A stretch of DNA of 64,000 nucleotides from Aureococcus anophagefferens (taxonomy: Eukaryota; Sar; Pelagophyceae; Pelagomonadales; Pelagomonadaceae). This document shows, in pieces, positions 39,645 through 49,917 of the stretch. The position numbers were made by a program, and so were the translations under genes. Location: assembly GCF_000186865.1 (NCBI RefSeq), contig NW_008705561.1, forward strand, positions 948,834 through 1,012,833, in the 5' to 3' direction. Under the pieces are notes generated by a model. It was not told the origin of the DNA and did not search any database. It saw only the letters and a program-made list of their open reading frames with translations. The first letter of the stretch is position 1. Each line of letters opens with the position of its first letter.

Positions 39645-40808
39645 CTAGCGTAACTCTTTCGCGAGGTCTTCCGCGTGCGTCTGCTCGAGCAGGGTCGAGA
39701 GGAGCGCGGGCAGGTGGAGGAGGAGCGACGGCGGCGGTTGCTCGGGGGAGGAGCGCAGCAGGAGCCGCCGCGCCTGGAGCCAGAACTTGAGCCGCGCGAG
39801 CCGCGCACCGTGCGTTCCGTCGACGCGGATGCCGCGCGCGCCGCAGACCTCGAGGAGCTCGCGGTTCGAGAGGCAGACGTCGCCGTCGGGCGTGCTCAAG
39901 TCCGCGTCGAGCGCGTCGTCCTCGGCCTTGGCGGCGGCCGCGGCCGCGGCGAGCACCGCGCGGATCTTCCGGTTTCGGGTGAACCTGAGGCCGAAGCGGC
40001 CCTTGGGCCGCGGCCGCGCGCAGCGCGCGAGGCGGATGAGGTGGCGCCGGCTCAGGTCCTCGAGCGCGAGGCCGCCGCCGTCGCAGAACGCGTCCGCGAC
40101 GGAGCCCAGCGAGCCGAGGTCCGGCGCGGCGCCGCCGCCCTCGGCCGCCGCCGCGGGCTCGGCGACGACGTCCCCCGGGAGCGGCGCCGCCGTCGGCGCG
40201 CGCCCCTGGCTCGTCTTCCGCGTGAGCTCCTCGAGGAGCTTCGCGTGCCGCCGCCGCGCGCCCTCGCCGTCCTTCCGCGCGAAGGCGTAGCACTGGCCGT
40301 CGGTCCAGAACTGGGGGGTGAGGAGCGTCCGCGGCATCGTCGCCGCGACGCCGATCAACACGAGCCCGAAGGGCGGCGGCAGCGGGTTCGCGAGGAGCGG
40401 CAGCATGCGCAGCGCATGCTTCGGCGCGTTGGCCTGCACCTTGTGCTCGCGCCAGGTGAGCCGGTGGAGCGGCTGGTGGCGCTGGCGGAGCGCGCGCCAC
40501 AGCTTGACGTCGGCCCAGAGCTGCTTCGCGCCCTTGAAATACGCTTTAATCGCGTCGCGGCGCGTCTCCGTGCTCACGTCCGGGAACGGGATGTCCGACG
40601 GTGCCATGAGCTCCATGTCCGGCGCGGGCCGCAGGCCGGTCAGCGTCGGCGCGGCGCTCCCGTTGAGGGAGCTGTTGCTTATTGGGGTTGTGACGGCGGC
40701 GGAACCACCGCGCAGCTGCAACGACGTCCGCGCCGACGCCCACGACATGAACGTCACGGCTAACAACGCGCGCTTGCACCATCTCTGAGCCATGCCCGTT
40801 TCGGCCAC
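39645..40808 (-). CDS. LETM1-like (ribosome-binding domain) protein
   Basis: 387 residues. Residues about 100-170 carry the LETM1 core: LTWREHKVQANAPKHALRMLP, then PLPPPFGLVLIGVAATMPRT and LLTPQFW, matching the conserved LTxRE, RLIPF and LPSxF pattern around one membrane helix. LETM1 proteins act in mitochondrial ion balance and ribosome binding. The N-terminus (KRALLAVTFMSWASA then RTSLQLRGG) looks like a signal peptide followed by basic residues, so plastid or other membrane targeting is possible. The C-terminal half is helical and charged with a SAP-like segment (LLEVCGARGIRVDGTHGARL). Two in-frame Mets (Met1, Met6) are candidate starts. Confidence 0.72.
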   Translation of the reverse strand: MAETGMAQRWCKRALLAVTFMSWASARTSLQLRGGSAAVTTPISNSSLNGSAAPTLTGLRPAPDMELMAPSDIPFPDVSTETRRDAIKAYFKGAKQLWADVKLWRALRQRHQPLHRLTWREHKVQANAPKHALRMLPLLANPLPPPFGLVLIGVAATMPRTLLTPQFWTDGQCYAFARKDGEGARRRHAKLLEELTRKTSQGRAPTAAPLPGDVVAEPAAAAEGGGAAPDLGSLGSVADAFCDGGGLALEDLSRRHLIRLARCARPRPKGRFGLRFTRNRKIRAVLAAAAAAAKAEDDALDADLSTPDGDVCLSNRELLEVCGARGIRVDGTHGARLARLKFWLQARRLLLRSSPEQPPPSLLLHLPALLSTLLEQTHAEDLAKELR

Positions 40809-40952
40809 TTGTTTGGGCTCGCGGACAGAGCGCCGGGGCTCCTCGAGCGCCGCCGGCGGCCTCCGACGGTGACGCGTACGCGCGCCCGGCGTCGAGTCCT
40901 CGGCGTCGAGTCCTCGTCGTCGCAGTCGTTCAAAGAGCTCCCTCCAGGGGGA

Positions 40953-43734
40953 TTAACACGCGCGGACGACGTAGGTCCCGCCCGCCTCCGTCGCGAGGTG
41001 AAAGCAGGCGTCGCAGGCGGCGTCGTCCGCGCGGGGCAGCGGCCCCGACGCGTCGCAGAGCGCGGCCGCGGCGAACGCGTCCGCCGGGATGCGCAGGTCG
41101 CCGCCGCGCTCCGCGCGGACGGCGAGGCGCGCGAGCGGCGCGCGCGCCTCCCTCGAGGCGCTCAGCAGGAACGCGCCGTCGACGCGCAGCCGCTCGAAGG
41201 CCGCGGGCGCGTCGTCCGGCCAGCCGGCGAAGAGCCGGAGCACGCCGCCGTCGACGACGCGCGCGAGCGCGAAGCCCACGGCCGCGAGCGCGCCGTTCTG
41301 CTCCAATCCTCCGCCGCCGAGGTCGGGCCAGCCGTTGGGCGTCGCGCGCCGCGCGTACGCCGCCGACAAGTTGGCCCACAGCGCGCCGGCGTCGCGCCCG
41401 TCGACGACGAGCGCGGACGCGGGCCAGTTCAGGACGAAGCCGTTGCCCGGCGCGAAGTCCGTGACGTCGTTGACGAGCGCCACCGTGTTCCGCGCGACGC
41501 TCAGGAGCTCGCGGTCGACGCGCGCCGACGCCGCGTCGACGAGGCGGCCCGGCCAGATCGCCGCGAGGTGCGTGATCGCGTAGGCCGCGTTGGAGTCGGG
41601 CGCTGGCTGCGCGGGCCCCGCGTTGACCGCCTCGGCGAAGACGCGGCCGCGCGACGCGTTCGCGAGCGGGAAGGGCGCGAGCGCCGCGAGGCTCCTCGAC
41701 CACCGCTCGACGTCGTCGCCGAAGTCGATGAGCCGCTGGTAGACCATGCGCGCGTACGCGAGGTCCTGATGGTTGTTGTGCTGCGCGACTTTAGGGTCCG
41801 AGTTGCACGTCTCCTGGGCGCACGTAAAGGGGAGGTCTCCGTCGACGGCGTAGCTCTCGTAGAATTCGGCGACGCCCCGCAGGTAGGGCACGAGCTGTTC
41901 CTCCAGGAACGCCTCGTCGCGCGTGCCGTCGTAGTAGGACAGCATCGGCGTCGCGACCAGCCCGGCCACGAACCGCGTGCCGTCGTCGAAGCAGCACTCC
42001 ATGCCCCGGAAGGCGCCCGTGCAGCTGACAAAGGCAAAACCGCCAAAGCCGCCGAAGTCGCTCGCGCGCGCTGCAGCCGAAATCGTAATCCCAATCGGGC
42101 GTCGGCCCACAGGACATGCCCGAGACCTCCGCGCCGGCGACGTCGGGCCAGCCTCCCAGCGACCAGTCCTCGAGCGCCGCGCGGCGCCGCGCGAGCTCCA
42201 CGAGCCGCGACTCCTTCAGGATGAAGTCGTTGTACTGGGCGGCGAGCTCCGGCGCGTTCAGCATCGTCGTCGCCCAGTAGTTGGCCTCGAAATTGTAGTC
42301 GAGCGTCACGTCGTCGCTCCACCCCGGGAAGTCCGTGGTACTGTACGGGCCCCAGAGCGCCGGCGGCGTCTTTCCGACGCGCATGGCGCCGCGCTGCAGG
42401 TACAGAGACGCGTAGAAGTAGCGCTCGAGGTCCGGGTGCGCGTCGAGCGAGAGCGACGTGACCTGGGTCCAGTAGTCCTCCCAGAACGCCGCGGTCGCCG
42501 ACGCGTTCTCGGTCTCGACCGCCGCCGCCGCGACGGCCGCCGCGAGCGGGTCCTCCGCGTCGCGCTCCGAGAGCACGGCGACGCGCAGCGCCAACCGTTC
42601 GCCGCACGAAACGTCGTAGAGGAAGGAGCGCGACCGCCCGTCGGGCGCCGGCGCCGACTTCCGAGCGTCGAGGGCAACGCCCTCGCGGAGCAGCCGCGCC
42701 GCCACGGCGACGCCGTTGGACTCGAGGCGCGGCGCGAGCGCGAGGCAGCGGCCCGAGTCCGCGTCCTCGAGGAAGCCGTCGTCGTTCAAGCTCCACCGCG
42801 TCGCGGCGTCGCAGGCGCCGACGGCGACGACGTACTTGCTCGACTGGCAGGCGCCCGTCGCGTTCGCGTCCGTGTAGTACGAGTGCGGCGGGCACGCGGC
42901 GTCGACGCCCGTGTCCTTCGCCGCGAGGCACGACGTCCCTTCGGGCGATTCGACGCGGCCGTCGGCGCGGAGGCGCCAGCGCGTCGTGTTGTCGCAGGGC
43001 GCGGCGACGGGCGACCCGTGCCGCAGGGCGACGCACTGGCCCGCGGCGCCTCGTAAGAAGCCGGACGCGTCGACGGCGAACGCGCGCTCCGAATTGAAGA
43101 CGATCTGGCTCGTGGTGCAGGGGACCATGAGCGGCGCCCGCCAGCCGTCGTCCTTGACCGAGGCCTTTTCGAGCGCCGGCGTCGATGCGTTGAGCACCAG
43201 CGGCATCGCGAAGAGGTTGTCGCTGCCGATCGTCAGATTAAGCTCCGCCGCGGCTCCCGCGCACGTCGCGACGACGTCGGCGACGAGGACGTTCTCGAGG
43301 AGCACGCGCGCGTTCGACATCTCGATGGACACGTCGGCGTTGGAGACGCGCGCGGCGAGCGTCGCGTTGGAGATGGTCTGGGACGCGGTAAAGGCCGGCA
43401 GCGTCTCGCCCGCGACGCCGAGGAGCACGAAGCCCGGCGAAAAGTGCATGAAGCTCGCGTGGAAGGTTAACGCGTCGGGCCAGCCCCAGTAGTCGTTCTT
43501 GCCGAAATAGAGGCCCAGCGCCTCGTCGCCGCCGGGCGCGCCGCCGGGCGGGCCGAGGGCCGTGCCGGGGCTGCCGCCGATGACGACTCCCAGGTCGCCG
43601 TTGCCAACGATTGGTCCGTCGGGCACGACGCGGCATGGCGCGCACTTTGGCGTGGCGTTCCATTGAAACGCGTCGTCGACGCGCGACGGTGGAGTTGCGG
43701 CTGCCACTGCGACGAGGACGAATCGGAGAGCCAT
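40953..43734 (-). CDS. secreted GH95-like glycoside hydrolase with inserted ricin-type lectin domain
   Basis: A signal peptide (MALRFVLVAVAAATPPS) is followed by a GH95-type N-terminal sandwich (GPIVGNGDLGVVIGG). Residues about 240-340 form an inserted beta-trefoil-like region with QxW-like spacing (CVALRHGSPVAAPCDNTTRW and a second CLALAPRL unit). The (alpha/alpha)6 catalytic part includes LDYNFEANYWATTMLNAPEL and, in the second frame, HNNHQDLAYARMVYQRL. GH95 enzymes remove L-fucose or L-galactose. The two frames join best through a 43-bp GC-AG gap (42025-42067), giving exons 43734-42068 and 42024-40953 and 912 residues; a frameshift is the alternative. Many N-glycosylation sites. Confidence 0.72.
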
Positions 43735-43769
43735 GCTGTGTGCAAGGTATTCAAGGGCTGCTTCATCAT

Positions 43770-43885
43770 TGGAGGACGCGGGGGGTTCGCGTCCGGGCGT
43801 CCGGGGTGTCCGGCCGGCGTCCGGGCGCGTCCTGGGCGCGTCCTGGGCGCGTCCGGGCGTCCGGCGGGCGTCCTGGGGGCGTCCA
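43770..43885. repeat. left minisatellite with 22-bp inverted end
   Basis: The 22-base sequence at 43770-43791 is followed by irregular units of GCGTCCGG and GGGCGCGTCCT. The same unit type in the same direction makes up the right-hand block at 45223-45312, while the 22-base end is inverted there. Confidence 0.7.
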
Positions 43886-45222
43886 GCCTGGACGCATGCG
43901 GAGTCCTCAGACAGGTCCCGAGAGCTTCGTGGGTGCTCCGGAGCTGGTCGACAGGCCGCGTCTCGCCAGACGCGGTGCAGAAAAGTTTATGTCCGCGGGT
44001 GGATATGGGGCGCCGGGGAAGTGCCCCCTCCCGGGGGAAGTGCGGGAAAGAGTGCTCGAGTTGGGAGGCGTCCGGCAGAGTTCGGCCGCGGGCGGGGCGG
44101 TCAGCCGCGGCGAAACGCGCCGCGCTCCTTCGCGACGGCGGCGCCTCGCTTCTTCCTCGGCACTTCGGAGCACGCGCGAGTTGGCCGCGCGATGCGTTCT
44201 CATCGGCAGAGGGCCACGGCGACCGCGGTGCGAGTTCCACTGGACGCGAACTCATGCGCGGGAGCACGGGCGTGCGAGTCGGTGAGCGCGCAAGGCTCGC
44301 AGGTGCTTGCGTCGCCGTCAGTAGAGGCCGCCGAAGGACTGGCGCCACGCGCCCGCCCACGGGCCACCGAGGCTTCCTTGTGCCTAGGGTTTGTATCGAC
44401 GTGGACTTCGGCGGCGCGCAGCGCATCCGTCGCTCGACGGCAGAGGCAGCACGCTTCTTTGGGCTGCCCGAGCCCGAGCACCTGCGTCGTGACAACCCGC
44501 TGTTCAGAGGGGCGATGGTGAAGCGGCGGGCGCGTTCTCTTGGTCTGCGACGGGCGCGCGCGGCGTCCATACGCCGGCGTTGGGCAGCCGCGCCAAGACT
44601 TGCACAATTATAACGTGCAGCTCGGACAGTCGATCCTCGGCAGAGTGGCGGTTGCTTCGACTGGCTGTGCTGCGACACGCTGCCGCGGCCGTCGCCGTGC
44701 CCCGCAGCGGACTGGTTGAACAGGCTACGCATTTCAGGAACGCGTAGCTACAACTCGGCCCGCAGAATCGGCGGCGCGCCCCATAGCGGCGCGCGCTCGC
44801 ACGCCGACTCGCACCGCATCATCTGCTCGTTCCAAGGGCTGCCCCGTAGCTCCAGGTCCGTCGGCGTGCTGCCGGGGCGTGCCGGGGCTGACGCGAGGCC
44901 CGGCGAGAGAACAACCCTCAGACCAGACGCCACGACCCACGACCCGGCGAAAAGGTTCGCGCGCGCGAACCCCGTCTCAGGAACTCCGCGAGGACCTTGT
45001 GCCGGCCGGCCGCGACCGCAAATTCACCGCTCGCAGCGCAGCGACCACGCCCCCTACGCGCGACGCGCGGTCGAGGCTACCGCCGCCCCGTCCCCCACCG
45101 ACCGCCACGCGTGCTCCATTACCCGCCGCGGGAGGTGGCTGCTGGCTCCACTACAGTAATGTCAATCTATAGCTAGTCTCCAAATCGCATCAGCGAGTAC
45201 TCTGGGCGCCTCGGACTGCTGC

Positions 45223-45329
45223 TGGGCGCGTCCTGGGCGCGTCCGGGGCGCGTCCGGGCGTCCGGCGTGTCCGCCGGGCGTCCGGGCGCGTCCGGGGCGC
45301 GTCCGGGCGCGAACCCCCCGCGTCCTCCA
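45223..45329. repeat. right minisatellite with 22-bp inverted end
   Basis: Units such as GGGCGCGTCCG repeated about nine times, then the inverted 22-base end at 45308-45329. It lies about 70 bp upstream of the kelch gene start. Confidence 0.7.
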
Positions 45330-45398
45330 TTGACATTGGCCGCCGACACGGCCGATGAGGGGCAAGCGAGTCGTCTCCTGACCGCGGCTCGGCGGGGC

Positions 45399-46706
45399 AT
45401 GGCCTCCGAACCGCGCGCGATCACATCGACGGAGGCCCTAAAGCTGCTGAATGCCGCCAGCATTGACAACCTGGCCCCGGAAGACGCGTCGGTGCTTCAC
45501 GCCCTCGCAGTCTCTGTCGCCAGCCGAGACTCCGCCGCGGCGGAACAGCTCGATGCCATGACCGCACCGCTGGCGGCTCCGCTCGCCGTCCTTCCACCGG
45601 AGTGCGTCGTTCATGGCCTGGCGATGTTGCCCTTCACGGACCTGAACGCTGTCGCGAGCGTCTGCAAGTCGTGGCGCGTGCTGCGGGCGTCGTCGTCGTT
45701 TCTCGCGGCGCGAAAGGCCGTGGATGAGCGCGTGCTCGTGGTTGCGGGATGGCACGACCGTGAGGCACTAAATGTCCGCGGTACCTACGTGTTGAAGAAA
45801 CGGAGCGGGCGAGACGGCCTTGAATTCAGTGAGGCGGGGTTAGGCGACACCAGCGGACGCGACTTCTGGCATGACGGGCTCATAGCAGATGCTCCTTTGA
45901 AAGCAGATGCACAGCTGGTGGTCTATCAGGGTAAGCTCCTCATAGTCTACAGCGCTTTGCACCCCAAAAACAAGTACTCCTGTTATATGTATGACGTCAA
46001 AATCCAACGCTGGGAACCTATGATCATGCCTTCGGAATTTGATGATTGCCATGATGGTCTCGATTCCATTTGTGTGATTGGTGCCGAAATTGCGACGATA
46101 TGCGGAGGTCGGTGGCACCCTAAAGGTACAGTGTTGTTGAGGAGCTTCCGTCCGGGCCGCAACTCGTGGTTGCCGCTGCCGCAGCCCCCAACCAACATCC
46201 GTGGCACTCTTTTCCACTATCAAAACGTGCTTTATTTGTTTGGTGGGTCACCAATCGAACCATTTAACCCTATTCCCTCAGACGAGCTGCATGCCCTCGA
46301 TCTCGCAGCAAATTCTTGGAAGGTGTGTGCCCGAATGCCCACGCCGCGCTCCGAGGTATGCGTCGTGGAGCTGGATGGATGTCTTTGGGTACTGGGAGGG
46401 ATGATTAACTGCGTCAATGAAGAGTATGGCCCGCAGGTGGAATCATATGATCCCTCGACGGACCGCTGGACGGTCCAGCCGTCGTTGCCAATGGGTCGGC
46501 GAGAGTGCTTTGGCTTGGCAGCGACCGCCCAGCACGGCAAAATCGTCGTTATCGCCGGGAACAATTGGGTCCTCATCCGTGGCGGTTGGGTCCAGTTGCC
46601 CAGCGTGCCGAACATATTGCGACCGTGGCACGAAGAGGAAGACTCTCAAGGACTTCTCAATGGGGCTGCCCATTTCGCGAAGCTCGCATCCCTCCCCCTC
46701 TGGTAA
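45399..46706 (+). CDS. F-box and kelch-repeat protein, lower GC than neighbours
   Basis: 435 residues from MASEPRAITS. An F-box (LPPECVVHGLAMLPFTDLNA with CKSWR, about 64-100) is followed by five kelch-type blades, seen as repeating hydrophobic-GG and W pairs: LLIVYSALHP, IATICGG, LYLFGGSP (with NSWKVCARMPTPR), LWVLGGM (with DRWTVQPSLPMGR) and IVVIAGNN. Such proteins recruit substrates to SCF ubiquitin ligases through the propeller. From about 45780 on, base composition drops to near 50-55% GC with many A/T third positions, unlike every other gene here, which suggests a different origin or relaxed composition. It ends 25 bp from the convergent DnaJ-ankyrin gene. Confidence 0.82.
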   Translation: MASEPRAITSTEALKLLNAASIDNLAPEDASVLHALAVSVASRDSAAAEQLDAMTAPLAAPLAVLPPECVVHGLAMLPFTDLNAVASVCKSWRVLRASSSFLAARKAVDERVLVVAGWHDREALNVRGTYVLKKRSGRDGLEFSEAGLGDTSGRDFWHDGLIADAPLKADAQLVVYQGKLLIVYSALHPKNKYSCYMYDVKIQRWEPMIMPSEFDDCHDGLDSICVIGAEIATICGGRWHPKGTVLLRSFRPGRNSWLPLPQPPTNIRGTLFHYQNVLYLFGGSPIEPFNPIPSDELHALDLAANSWKVCARMPTPRSEVCVVELDGCLWVLGGMINCVNEEYGPQVESYDPSTDRWTVQPSLPMGRRECFGLAATAQHGKIVVIAGNNWVLIRGGWVQLPSVPNILRPWHEEEDSQGLLNGAAHFAKLASLPLW

Positions 46707-46731
46707 CACCGCCGCTTAGAGCACGACACGC

Positions 46732-49700
46732 CTAGACCCCGCCGCGGACGAAGAGCCCGATGAGGCGCCAGATGACGCGGACGATGAAGCGCCGCGGCGG
46801 CGGCGCGCCGCTCGCGGCGACGGACGTCGTGGCGACGTCGACGGAGGGCGTCTCGGAGAGGGTCTCGGAGAAGGACTCGGCGCGGGGCTTCGTCGTCGGC
46901 GACTCGTAGTAGTCGGCGATGAGGTTCGCGGTCGCGTCGCCCTGCTCGGGGGACAGGATCCGGCTGAACGTGCCGCGCGGCTCCGCGTCCGCGCACGGCG
47001 GCGAGCCGACGCCCCCCGCGACGTCGGGCCCGCCCGGCGGCGACGGCGGCGTGTCGACGCGCGGCGCCGGCGCGGCGGCGTCGTCGTCGGGCTCGTCCGC
47101 GGCCGCGAACATGCGCGTCGCCGCGGACGCCTGCCGCTTCGGCGTGCCCCGCGGCGACGCGACGCCGTCCGAGTCCGGCAGCACGAAGGGCTTCGCGGCG
47201 CTCGGCGTCGCGGGGGGCGCGTCGAGCGGCGGCGGCGGCGGCGTCGGCGTGTCCTCGGGGTCGAGGTCGTCCTCGAACGTGACGCTGTCGCCCTGCCCGA
47301 AGTCGACGATGCGGCTCCCCCGGCGGCTGCCCTTGGCCGTCTTCGGCGACTCGACGGGCCGCTTGATGGGGATCGTCGTGTTCTCGTCGAAGAGGGCGTT
47401 GACGGACATGCGCCGCGCCTTGGCCGGCGACTTGGTCGGCGCGCCCTTGACCTGGGCAGGACAAGAGTGCGAAATTCCCAACTTCAAGGGCTCCTAGCTC
47501 GGCCGGTTTCCACTCGTTTCGGCTGATTTTTGGACGAGCGATCATCTCTCGGAACGGTCTCGAAGCGTGGATGCTTTTTCCGGAACGCGCGCGCGCGGAA
47601 CACTCATGTTGAAGCGACGTTGAATCACCCTTGTCCTGCCCTGCCCTTGACCTTGCCGACGATCTGCACGGAGCTCCGCCGCCGGCTCGGCGACTTCTCC
47701 GGGATGCCCTGGAGCGTGCCGACGATGATGACGCTCGGGCCCTTGGGCTTCGACGGCGTCCGCCGGTACTCGACGCCCGTGTCGCGCCGCGACCGCGTCG
47801 GCGTCGTCGGCGACGACGACGGCGGCGACGACGACGGCGGCGACGGCGGCGCGTCGTCCGCGGCGACGTCCTCCGCCTCGTCTTCCGCGACGCGCAGGTG
47901 CGGGTGCCTCGCGAAGGCCGAGAAGACGGCGAAGAGCGCCGCGCAGGCGTCGTACTTGCGGTCCTGCCGCGGCAAATAGTCGAGCGCGAGCTTGCCGTCG
48001 CCGTCCTTCGCGTCCGCGGCCTCCGGCGCGTACTCCAGGAGCGCGCGGATGAGCCGCGGCGCGCCGCGGGCGAGGCGCCAGACGCCGACGCGGTCGTCCT
48101 CGTCGGCGAAGTCCTCCTCCGCGGAGTCCGCGCTCTCGTCGTCGTCGCCGTCGCCGCCGTCGGCCCGCGGCGGCGGCACGTAGTGGTCCCGGTCGACGGT
48201 CACGGCGCGGCAGAGGAGGTGCAGCGGCGTCTTGCCGTCGGACTTGCGCGGCGTCGCCGCCGCCGGCGCGTGGTTCGCGAGCAGCGCGACGAGCATGCGC
48301 ACCGTCGCGACGGGCGGAGTGATCGCGCAGACCTGGTGCAGCGCGAGCTCGCCCGTCTCCGGCAGGACGTGCGACGCGGCGTCGCCGTGGTGCTCGAGGA
48401 GGAGCTCGAGGCAGCGCGCGACCTTGTGGCTGAGGAGCTCCTCGCACAATCCGTAGCGCGCGTCGCCGCGCGGGAGCCACTCGAGCGGCGTCTTCGACGC
48501 CTTCCCCCGCTGGCGGACCGCGCGCGCGGCCGAGTCCGGCGCCGCGGAGACCAACACGTCGAGCAGGTGGGGCGCCGCGGGCGAGATGGACTTGCGGAAG
48601 GCGTGGGCCGCGAGGTGGAGCGGCGAGTCGCCCGCGGACGTCGCGCCGCCGACGGCGCCCGGCCCCGCGTCGAGGAGCGCGTCCAGCGCCGCCCACTTGA
48701 TGTCGTACTTGCCGTCGCCCGTGGGCTCCTTGAGGATGGGCGCGTGCTTGTGGACGAAGTGGTGGAGGGGCGTCCAGCCGCTCTTGTTCCGCAGCTCCGC
48801 GGCTTCCGGGTACGCGTCGACGAGCGCGCCGAGGAACGCCAAATCCTGGGGGCAGTCGAGGGACAGGTGCTGCGCGGCGAGGTGGAGGGGCGTCGCCTCG
48901 GCGTCGTCGACCATGCGCGCGCCGGCGTTCCCGTTGGCGAAGAAGGGCCGCACGAAGTCGTCGTCGCGGCGGAGGTGCTGGCCGTGGCGGCTCGCGAGGA
49001 GGTGGAGCGCGCCGCGGCCGCCCTTGTCGAGCTTCCTCGTCGACGTCTTCGCCGCGTCGTCGGCGAGCACCTCGCGCAGGCAGATGCCCGCGCAGGCGGC
49101 GAACCTGGGGTCGTCCACGGGCAGGTTCTCCCAGGGCCGGAGCCCGCGCTCGCACGGCTCAAAGAGCGCGGCGACGGCCTCGGGCCCGCGCTTCCGCGCG
49201 GCGTTGACCAGGGCCTGCACCAGCGACGGCGCGTGGTCCGCGATCTTCTTCGCGTTGGCCCGGCACAACAAACTCACGGCCGTGTCGCCGTTCTGGCACG
49301 ACGCGAGCGCTTTCGACTCCGGGTTCGCGGCCGACGCGCGGACGAGCGCGTCGAAGACGCTCCGCGCGGGCGCGGGCTTCTGCGACGCAACCAACAAATG
49401 GAGGGGCGTGAGCCCCGCGCGGTTCGGCGCGCCCGCCGCGTCGCCGTGGGCCTCGAGGAGCAGGCCGAGCTCCTCGGGCGCGTCCTTGAGGTCGCCCGCG
49501 AGGGGCTGGTGCGACACGTAGTTGTGGAGGGGCGTGTTGCCCGCGCGGTCCGTGAGCTTGGCGTCCTGGGGCCGCGCTGCTAAAACGCGCCGCACGGACT
49601 TGTGGTGGTGCGCACAGACGAGGTGGAGCACCGTGCCGCCGTCGCCGCGCCTGTGCCGAAACCAAATATTCAACCCGACTTCAATGTGAGCGTATTCGAA

Positions 49701-49880
49701 CGGTTTGGACCAGACTCTTTCACTGTGCTTCGAGAACTCGACGAGAGCGATCGATCCGTCCAAAAATCAGCCGAATCGACTTTGATTTGACCGAGCTAGA
49801 GAATTCTCAAGTTTGGTGGGGACCCCCCAAACCAGTGGTTGGTTTCGGCACAGCGCCGCGCGTCTTCCGGGGCCTCTCGC

Positions 49881-49917
<37 letters not shown>

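Larger units (their letters stand above)
43735..45398. other. 1.66-kb gene-poor region bounded by GC-rich minisatellites
   Basis: No convincing gene. A 22-base sequence at 43770-43791 (beginning TGGAGGACGCGG) recurs in inverse orientation at 45308-45329. Inside each end lies a minisatellite of gcgtccgg-type units (about 43786-43885 and 45223-45312). The 1.3 kb between them has mixed-frame short ORFs without domains, GC lower than flanking genes and scattered A/T runs. No transposase-like sequence was seen, and no clear target duplication flanks the outer repeats. Confidence 0.5.

Noticed and set aside
43770..45329. Complete DNA transposon
   Set aside because: No transposase-like frame and no target-site duplication outside the 22-bp inverted ends.
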